Source of the DNA: Axinella damicornis
Taxonomy: Eukaryota; Porifera; Demospongiae; Axinellida; Axinellidae
Assembly (NCBI GenBank): GCA_963931865.1
Contig: OZ007510.1
Coordinates: 9,892,993 to 9,956,992 of the forward strand
Length of the DNA stretch: 64,000 nucleotides
Reading direction: 5' to 3'
Positions 56,557-64,000 of this stretch are shown piece by piece (positions within the stretch are counted from its first letter, which is position 1; each line of letters opens with the position of its first letter). The notes under the pieces were generated by a model. It made no database searches, had not been told where the DNA came from, and worked only from the letters and a program-made list of their open reading frames with translations. The position numbers and the translations under genes were made by a program.

Positions 56557-59500
56557 ATGATGATTCACCTTTGCTTGTTTGTTGCAATCCTACTGTTCAG
56601 ACCTCTCTTGCGAGTGGCCACTTCTGCACGTTTTTTCACGTCTGAAGCTGTCAGCACTTCTGAGCCGCTCCCTCCTCCTCCCCCTGATGGTGCCGACAAG
56701 AGTTACCCAGAAAAACTTCAGAGTCTGGTTAGAGATATCTCCCAACTCACCTTGCTGGAAACAGCTCAGCTAAACGAATTGTTGAAGGTAAGCTCTAATT
56801 GAAGGTAAGCTCTAAGTAGTGAGGGTAAATGTGAAACGTATTGACACGAGAGTCCATGTGAAACGTATTGACACAAAGGTCAATGTGAAAACTTGTGTTG
56901 ACACGAGAGTCCATGTGGAACTTATTGACACAAAGGTCAATGTGAAAGCTTAAGTATTGACGCGAGTGTCCGTGTGAGAACTTCTTGACATGGGGTTCGA
57001 GTGAAAACTTGCTGACACGAGAGTCCATGTGAAATGTATTGACACAAAGGTCAATGTGAAAGCTTATTGACCCGAGGGTCTGTGTGAGAGCTTCTTAACA
57101 TGAGGGTTCGTGTGAAAACTTATTGACACGAGAGTCCGTGTGGAACTTATTGACACGAAGGTCTGTGTGAAAGCTTATTGACACGATGGTCTGTGTGAAA
57201 GAATGGGTCCATGTGAAAGCTCGATTGTTAACATGAGGCACCAAGGGTCAATGGCGTATGAAAGCTTATTGATACATCACTATTCACTGCTGCACAGTGT
57301 TACAGTGGTAGGTTATAGCAATTTTGATTCACTTACAGCCCGTTTACACTACAGACCGAGAAGGGTGGATTCACTCCGGTTCGACACAGATCGATCTGGG
57401 AGGTGCGTTTACACTACGCCGTCCGAGCGCTCCATGTACGTGTGATTCGGGGTCGAAGTTCATGATTAGTCACGTGCCCAGACTGCATTCTCACGAGACT
57501 AGTCATGTTCGATATACAACACCATGACAACCCCTAGTCTCGAAACCAGACCCTTTGTGATCTGGTTCGGATACTATTGGCAACTGTCACACCCCCCCCC
57601 CCCCCCCCCCCCCGTCCACGTCCACGTCCACGTCCTACCAATGGGTTCGATTCTGTTTACACTTGGGGCGGGAGCGCTCCGGGTCAAACCAGTTCGATGG
57701 AGTTTGGTAGTCCAATACGGAGCAGATCGGGGCGGTTCGGTTCGTGTTTACATTACGAGATAATTCGAACCAGTTCGAGCTGGATCGATCCAGAGCGCTA
57801 GTGTAAACAGTGTGTGTTTGTGCAATACCGGTAATTTATGTGTTCCGGCATGTGTGTGTGTGTCAGACATGGGGGGGGGGGGGGCCTGGAAGGGTGTTTA
57901 AGCTTCACCTAGACTGAACTACAAGATGAGGAAGGAATGACAACACTAATCAAGATATGTTTCAATACATATGTACACATGTGCACACCCACACCTCCCC
58001 CCAACACTCACACAGTCAACACTGAACATTCCAGATGCCCCGGTGATGACTATGGGTGTCATGCCTGGTGCAGCTGCTTCTGCGCAGGTCAGTAGAACCC
58101 AACCAGAATATACCAAAGGTGGTGGGGCTAGTACTACATTGTAAAGCCTGTTCTATTCTCATATATATATACATGTAGCTATATCAGGGTAGCCTCATTC
58201 CCTGGCTCCCCCCTGTGCGTGCGGTGAAGAAAAAGAACCCCTCTGTATTTTTTGTTACCGCGCACACACGGGGGAGCCTGGGAACGAGGCTAATAACAGG
58301 GCCTGTGTGGCTCTGGTAGCCTCGTACATGTACCCAGTCCCACACCCAGCTTTTCGTCGCTGCTTAGTACGGTAAGCAGCGACGAAAAGCTGGGTGTGGG
58401 ACTGGGTACGAGGCTATGGCTCTGGTAAATTGCCTGAGTGCTCTGGTAATTCTAACTCCATTCTCTGTCCCTTGTGATGAAGAATGTAATGAAGCTGGTG
58501 GTTCCAATAAAGCTTCAGTTAAAGAAATTAGTCGTGCTCTGCCATGGGAGACACGTAACTGTTCCTTCCATCTGCACAGGGCGAGGAAAAGCAGGAAGAG
58601 GAACAGACCTCATTTACTGTGAACCTGGTCAAGTATGCGCCTGACTCCAAGATCAAGTTGATCAAGGAGATCAAGACCCTGGTGGAGGGGATGAATCTTG
58701 TACAGGTACATCTGAACTACTACATTCATACATGAACATGGTTTTATTGTTGGGGGGGGGGGACGTTGCTACCCCACTTGCAGAAAGTTGGCAGTACCAA
58801 TCATTTTCAGAAAATCATCACATGACAATTGTAAAAGCAATTGCGGCAGGCATTGAAACATGACAATCGTACCCATTCCCGTGAATCTTTTGATCGTACA
58901 AGTGTAGACACTCTGCATGCATGATGGATTTTGTTCACGCCATATTCAGTAAGTAATATCCCCAGCTATTATGTACATGCACGGAATGAAATAGATTCGC
59001 CCATTGCAATTTTTGTTGCCATTATGGTTTTCAGTTGCAGCATTGGGACAGCAGTGTGCAGGCTCACAGGGAATGTACAATTGGACTTTTAGCGATGACA
59101 AAAGAAAAGTGGGAGGGGCTGAAAAGGGTTGAAGTGGGAGGGGCTGAAAAGGGTGTAGCTGAGTTGAATGACGTGAGGAGTGCAAAGTATATGAACTCCT
59201 GTTCAGAGGCATCATTAGCCTCGTTCCCAGGTGCTATACCGAGTGCCTGGGAACGAGGCTAAGGCATCATGTGACTACAGTGCGGTGTTTCCTTTTCAAA
59301 ATTACTGCATGGACTGATTGGCTCGGGTGATGGACACAGTATGCTCCTTTAACGTACAATCTCTTCTCTTCCTTTATATTCAGTCAAAGAAGTTTGTGGA
59401 GAGTGTTCCCCAGGTGGTGCAGAGGGACGTCAGTAAGGAGGAGGCAGAGAGACTGAAATCAGTGCTAGAGGCGGCAGGAGGCGTGGTGGAGCTTGAATAA
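56557..59500 (+). CDS. MRPL12: Mitochondrial ribosomal protein L12 (bL12m), complete, 4 exons
   Basis: Exons: 56557-56787, 58016-58087, 58580-58705, 59384-59500; all phase 0, 546 nt, 181 aa (human 198). The N-terminus (MMIHLCLFVAILLFRPLLRV then ATSARFF) is hydrophobic and basic with no acidic residue, as expected for a mitochondrial presequence. The L12 N-terminal domain follows (YPEKLQSLVRDISQLTLLE, LNELLK), then a Pro/Ala hinge (MTMGVMPGAAAS) and the C-terminal factor-binding domain (IKLIKEIKTLVEGMNLVQ, SKKFVESVPQ, LEAAGGVVELE). It forms the stalk of the mitoribosome that recruits translation factors (known). ATG at 56557 and 56560 are adjacent; the frame is open upstream to 56398 and a CAG at about 56600 could be an acceptor, so the first residues are less certain. 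Confidence 0.95.
56818..57200. repeat. 25-27-bp minisatellite in MRPL12 intron 1
   Basis: Variants of TATTGACACGAGAGTCCATG and GTGTGAAA(A/G)CT recur about 14 times with substitutions and small indels. Confidence 0.9.
58190..58292. mobile_element. TAGCCTCA foldback MITE, 103 bp
   Basis: TAGCCTCATTCCCTGGCTCC ... GGAGCCTGGGAACGAGGCTA. Flanks ATATCAGGG and ATAACAGGG match at 8 of 9. In MRPL12 intron 2. Confidence 0.88.
58317..58416. mobile_element. TAGCCTCG foldback MITE, 100 bp
   Basis: Almost perfect palindrome, TAGCCTCGTAC ... GTACGAGGCTA, with a unique inner arm (CCACACCCAGCTTTTCGTCG). Perfect 9-bp flanks TGGCTCTGG (58308-58316 and 58417-58425). Confidence 0.93.
59216..59261. mobile_element. 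TAGCCTCG foldback MITE, 46 bp
   Basis: TAGCCTCGTTCCCAGG ... CCTGGGAACGAGGCTA with perfect 9-bp flanks AGGCATCAT (59207-59215 and 59262-59270). In MRPL12 intron 3. Confidence 0.93.
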
Positions 59501-59501
59501 A
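59496..59501 (+). promoter_or_regulatory. AATAAA overlapping the MRPL12 stop codon
   Basis: The stop codon TAA is embedded in AATAAA (GAATAAAAC). If used as the polyadenylation signal it would leave a 3' UTR of only about 15-30 nt. No other hexamer was noticed immediately downstream. Confidence 0.4.
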
Positions 59502-61323
59502 ACTGTCAGTGATCCATGCATTCTCATTTCCTTGCTCTCTGAAATACTGGACCCGGTGATTGTAATACTGGTACAGCATAATATTATCATAATATTCATG
59601 ATCGAGACATGCCATTATAATTGTTATAAAGTAGAACCATTTTAATTGCAACTGCATGTATAGGACCAATAATTTAAGCTATACACTAAGACAATCATGC
59701 ATGCACTTATAGGGCCAGAGGGTAGCCTCATACCGCATGGTGCTGTATAGTTATACTGGAAGCGATACATGCACGCACTGGATAAACGGTCTGGGAACGA
59801 GACTAGGTGCTGTATAACTCATGCAGAATGCATGGTCATGCAAAGGATTTCAAAACCACATCATGCAACGTACATCACCCTGACCAGCTATGGTTGTAGG
59901 TTTCGACCATACTAATAGATCATTTGCAAAAGCCCTCTCAGGCATTCTCCAAACCTATCTCATGCAAAGTGAAGTATAATTACCTCTTGTTCCCAGGGCC
60001 ACTCCAGTTATACTATAGTCCACTTCCTTGACCTTTGAACTTGACCATGCAGTAACAATAGTGGTTAAAAAACCGGGCGAATTGGGACAAAGCTAAATGT
60101 GAGGCCTGCATCATGAGCTCAACAAAACTAGTATAAGCAATCTTTATGTATCAAATATTCATATTTGATTCCAAATATTTACAGGCACTCAAAGTTCACA
60201 CACAAGCTTCTACATGTACATAGTTGAACACACAAGGTATTATATAATACCTATTGCAAGCAGCATACCAGTATTAAGCACTTCATAAACAACAATATAG
60301 TATACATGTACACTAGAATATAACTTCAAAACCAATACGGTATATTGATCGGTAGGAAAAATACATCCGGCTAAGTACGAATATCAAAGCAGAGAGTCCA
60401 TTGCGCGAACACACTACAAGAATTCAAGTCAATAGCTTTTCCACCGAGTTTGTGCATTCTGCAGTTGCTCTCTATTGCTTTCTTGGCATCTTTTACAGAG
60501 AGACAAGTAATAAATTTGCCTGGGATGAGGACTGTGATGGGGTCATTTGTCCATGGATGGCCTTGCAGTAATGTATTAATTTCTGTGTCTAAACGGAGGT
60601 ATTTGGCAGCCACACATAGTGCAACAACGGGCTATACAAACTGAGAAAATAGACAATCTGACATACAATTCAACTATACATACTGTACAAGAGATTCTGA
60701 TGAGGGCTACTTGTGGGACTAGAATAATTATGATGATGGACGTGACACGATTACATGTATCTCAGAAACCCATAGACAGTACAGCACTTGCACAGAACAC
60801 AAGAGAAAACTAGATTACAATATACCTGCTGCAAAAAATGGAAGGGACAATGTGCTGGGGATTTCTGCTTTGTTTCTGTGGTAAAACTATTGAATCATGT
60901 CATGTCTGAGAGCACGGGTGCAGACAAACGTATTCAAAATGTGAGTGAATCTTATATACAACAACAACATACAAGAGTGCTGATAACGTCTGCAGTTTGC
61001 CAAGTCAGAAGAACATCGGAGAGACATACTCACACATACACACAACATGCACACATCCAGCCGGTGTGTGCACAAACAGACAAGACACGGTGACTACAGT
61101 GACAAATCAGAGCGTTTACAAAACAGACCAGTTCATGGTGATGGGCAAAACATTCAAATGTAGTGAGGGAGAAAGGTGGGTGACTGTTTCTATTCGAGGT
61201 TGGAGCTTTGGTATCGAGAGATTTCAAAGCGATTGTTTTGTTCCGAACACAAACATGAAGGAAGAAGTTCAAGTGAAGACAGAGTAAGCAAACTTAAACA
61301 CATACACAGAAGTGCGAAAGCAC
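59502..61323. other. Convergent intergenic region MRPL12 / TNRC6-like
   Basis: About 1.8 kb, AT-richer than the surroundings at 60050-60400. It must include the TNRC6-like 3' UTR. It contains a degenerate foldback element at 59723-59805 (ends TAGCCTCA and GAGACTA, no clear target duplication) and the unrecognised frame at 60371-60626. Confidence 0.6.
60371..60626 (-). CDS. Unrecognised open frame downstream of the TNRC6-like gene, possible 3' exon
   Basis: After a possible acceptor (TTTGTATAG) on the minus strand, a frame of about 85 codons runs to a stop: PVVALCVAAKYLRLDTE..., HPWTNDPITVLIPGKF, LGGKAIDLNSC. It looks coding in composition but I know no family. It is not in phase with the GTGAGT at the TNRC6 stop, so it would need another upstream exon or be its own gene. 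Chance is also possible. Confidence 0.3.
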
Positions 61324-64000
61324 TCACAGCAACCCATTGGGTAGGAACGTGGACATGGAAGGACTGCCACTGATCGCACTGTGGTCTTCTCCATCCTGAT
61401 TGCCGTGAGTGAAGTTGTTGCACCACGGGGTTGGGAGGCCGGGCAGGAAACCTCCATTGCTCCACAGGGAGTTGTCACCCACAGCAGTGGTAGTAGCACC
61501 AGACATGCCAGCCATGGTTGAAGGGTTGCTGCTGAAAGGGGTGGGAGGGTCGTCCCACTTAAGAGGAGCCTTGTTGGGACCTTCGTCTGTAGTGTGAGCA
61601 GAGGGAAGGGAGGAAGGCGGTAGGGTGGGGCCGTCCCTATCGAGTGGTCCAGAATACCAGGATTGGGCGACCTCTCCCAGAGCACTTGGCATGTTCAATC
61701 CACCAGCAGCTGCCATGCCTGCCTCTTCCTTCAGCTGCTCAAAGAAAGTCGCTATGTCGGTATCGGCTGCAAAATCAGAAGTGACATCGACTCCACATAT
61801 GGTAGGGTTCTTGTCGAGGCCAGTCTTGGACAGTATGGCCTCATCGCAAGAGTTGTAGCGAATGAGAGCAATTTCCAGCGCAGGGTTGATCATACAGCTC
61901 TGGAAGACACCGCATTCACTGCACACGTCTCTCAGAGAGGACTCATCAACCTGGGGACATAATAAGAGCCAAAACTCAGGACTGGGTGCAACAGAGGGTC
62001 GCTGTTCATGATGCACAACATTTCCATGGTAAGCTACAGTCGCTTAAATTATTAAGGCCCATGTAAAGCCAAGGCTTGAATCTTGCTTCCTTGCAGCACT
62101 GTATATATGTGGGTAGGAAGCCATTTACTTATGGGAGACTATTACTCCGCAGTGGTACTGCAGCACATGCATTTAGGCCTTTCAAACTCCTAGCAGCTAT
62201 CCAAAAGCTCCCTCCCACTTCTCAAAAATTACCTCACTAATACACCTCCTAAATCCCCCCCCCCCCCTTCAAGAATAACTGTGCTCAGTAAAATCACGTA
62301 GAGTAGCTTCCCTTCATCGCCTGTTACAACTGATGATGCAAGTGACTATTGTAAACCCTCTCCTGGACCAGGTAAAATTCTAACATAACATCTATGTACA
62401 CACAAAGGACTACCCTACAGAAAATGAACTCCCACTCATCCCACAAAATGTAATACCAGGAGTGCATGAGCCACAGAAGGCAGCGAAGGAGTGTCGAACT
62501 AGTATAGACATATTGTAATCCCTCACACCTTACGGTCATACCTTATATGGAAGGCCTTTGCGGTACTGCACAAACATCAATTATTTTGTTTTTCACTCTT
62601 TTACGTAATGGCCTCTTGCCGTATAAGGTAAAATTTTGGGACGTGTGAAGGACTACATGTACTACTTCCGCTAGGGCGCGCATGCTGAGTTCGATGCTCC
62701 TTCGCCGCCTTCAGCGGCTCATGCGCTCCTCATAATACCATTACGGTCTACCGAGTCCTTCCATGAACTAATTCTAAATAAAGAGCACTTACTTACCTGT
62801 GAGGTGACATTCCTGAGGATCAACCAGGGAGAGGGTGGGTTGGAGGGTAGCTTGAACACGGAGAGGCGAGCCTTCTTACCACGTTGCCACTCATCAAAGG
62901 TGGGTTCAGGGCTAAGCATACTGTGCTCATGGCGAGGGGAACGGAGGCCCTCCCCACCCCAACATCCGGAAGCCACAGAGGGCATTGTGAATGGATAAGG
63001 GTCTGAAGATGTATTTGGGTGAGACGGAGGGGATGTATAGGACGGGGGAGAGGGGTCAGAAGGGAGGGAAGGAGGACGAAGTTCACTGGAGCCTGTTGAC
63101 ATGTCCCACATATGGTTGTCCATACCCCATTTCTGCTGCTTGGAATTGTCCACTCCCCAGACCGATTTGGTTGGGGGTTCGACCACTGAGCCCCACTGAT
63201 TGCCGGTGTCCATGTGTGCAGGGGTCGAGAGAGAACGGTGTCCCATGTGAAACTTGTTGCCAGGTGCTCTTGTCCCCGGAGGGTAGCCACGGTTGACTTT
63301 GTATGGCAAGTGGGTAGGAGGGAGGCTGGTGGGAGGGAGGAGAGATGGAGGGGGGAAATGTGGGGGCTGCTGTTGTTTCCTACCATTGGAAGCAGCTGTC
63401 ATATTGCTGAAGGGCTGAGAGCTGGAAAGGGGATGCTGGTTGATGTTAGGGCCTCCAAAAGGTCCTGGAGGATTTCGAATGTTTGTCCTCTGGCCATTTC
63501 GGTGAGTGGGGTAAGTGTGGCTCTGGCTCTGCCCAAAGGGCATCCCCCCATGAGAGTCTGGGATGAGTGGGTTCCAAGGCTGCCTGCTATCACGGCTCTG
63601 AGACTGGCCACCATATTTATTCCCACTACCTGACTGAGAACCAAATGATTGCATGCCCGTGGGAGGTGGAGGGTAGCCACCGAAGAATGCTCCACTCCCT
63701 CCATCACCTCCACTTTTCTGTCTGGTGACTTTAGGGCCACTTCCGGGAGTGACCGCTTTTGTGAATCCCCCAGGATTAGGCTGGGAGAAAGGGAAAGGAG
63801 GGTTTGAGCGCCCAGAGGGGAAAGCAATGCCACTGTTAAATGTCCCCATGGTCGAAGGTGGCTTGGGATAGACCTGTGCTGGTTCTGTGGGCTGGGTTCG
63901 AGGTTGCCAGGGTACGCCTGGTTTGAACTCCTGGATGTCGTCAAATGATTTCGGAGAAGGGAAGTGAGATGAAGACACTGTAACCGTGTTGGCAGTGTTG
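61324..64000 (-). CDS. TNRC6: TNRC6/GW182-like miRNA silencing scaffold, 3' part (continues past the right edge)
   Basis: Two exons in the window: from the right edge (frame open at 64000) to 62797, and 61950-61324, joined in phase 0; at least 600 C-terminal residues. Near the start is FDDIQEFKPGVPWQ, a PAM2-like motif that binds poly(A)-binding protein. A Gly/Ser/Pro/Asn-rich disordered stretch with isolated tryptophans follows. The RRM-like domain spans the splice site (SPWLILRNVTSQ then VDESSLRDVCSECG, IALIRYNSCDEA, ATFFEQL). The tail has the spaced tryptophans of the silencing domain (QSWYSGP, LKWDDP, SLWSNGG) and ends SGSPSMSTFLPNGLL, resembling the vertebrate TNRC6 ending. The protein links Argonaute to PABP and the deadenylases (known). 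The Argonaute-binding GW repeats lie outside the window. A GTGAGT overlaps the stop codon, so an alternative 3' exon is possible. Confidence 0.88.

Noticed and set aside
57524..57545. Another TAGTCTCG foldback element starting at about 57535
   Set aside because: Only the left end and a short inner pairing (CCAGACC/GGTCTGG-like) are visible; no matching right end or target duplication.

Overview
This looks like a stretch of a metazoan nuclear genome. Its genes have many short exons with GT-AG introns, it carries a eukaryotic tRNA-Pro, and it encodes animal-type proteins such as TNRC6/GW182, ALYREF and TEX2. Small introns, moderate GC, many microsatellites and many short foldback elements suggest a compact invertebrate genome. 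A sponge or another early-branching animal is my guess, not something the sequence proves. All homology calls come from recognising the translated sequences; no search was run.

Six protein genes can be reconstructed, five of them complete at the coding level. (1) TEX2-like, minus strand, 14702 down to 5127: a lipid-transfer protein of ER contact sites with transmembrane, PH-like and SMP regions. (2) FOXRED2/ERFAD-like, plus strand, 14850-29465, about 23 exons: an ER-lumenal FAD oxidoreductase linked to ERAD. Genes 1 and 2 start 147 bp apart, head to head. (3) VWA5B-like, minus strand, 45656 down to 30937, three coding exons, one intron of 11.1 kb. (4) ALYREF/THOC4-like, plus strand, 46337-52758: an mRNA export adaptor. 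Genes 3 and 4 are also head to head. (5) MRPL12, plus strand, 56557-59500: mitochondrial ribosomal protein bL12m. (6) The 3' part of a TNRC6/GW182-like gene, minus strand, from the right window edge down to 61324: the miRNA silencing scaffold, with PAM2 and RRM. A tRNA-Pro(CGG) gene lies antisense in a FOXRED2 intron. The genes are unrelated housekeeping functions, with no operon logic; FOXRED2 and TEX2 do share the ER.

The left 5 kb holds no confident gene. It has a decayed RecQ-like helicase fragment, a C-rich minisatellite, a promoter-like patch with CCAAT and E2F-like motifs in front of a possible short two-exon ORF, and a tRNA-derived SINE-like element.

The most notable content is mobile. 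A family of tiny foldback elements (26 to about 380 bp) shares the terminal motif TAGCCTCGTTCCCAGG or its variant TAGTCTCGGAACCAGA. Many are flanked by perfect or near-perfect 9-bp direct repeats, yet each has its own self-complementary interior. I see at least fourteen, concentrated in FOXRED2 introns, and one appears to have been amplified into a 52-bp satellite. A second element is about 602 bp, has TTAA target sites and CCC...GGG ends (piggyBac-like), and occurs once in a FOXRED2 intron and three times in a 2-kb tandem array at 54.0-56.1 kb. Many minisatellites and long pyrimidine tracts fill the introns.

The FOXRED2 reading frame has two unresolved one-base inconsistencies and one doubtful splice junction. 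They could be assembly errors or real lesions.
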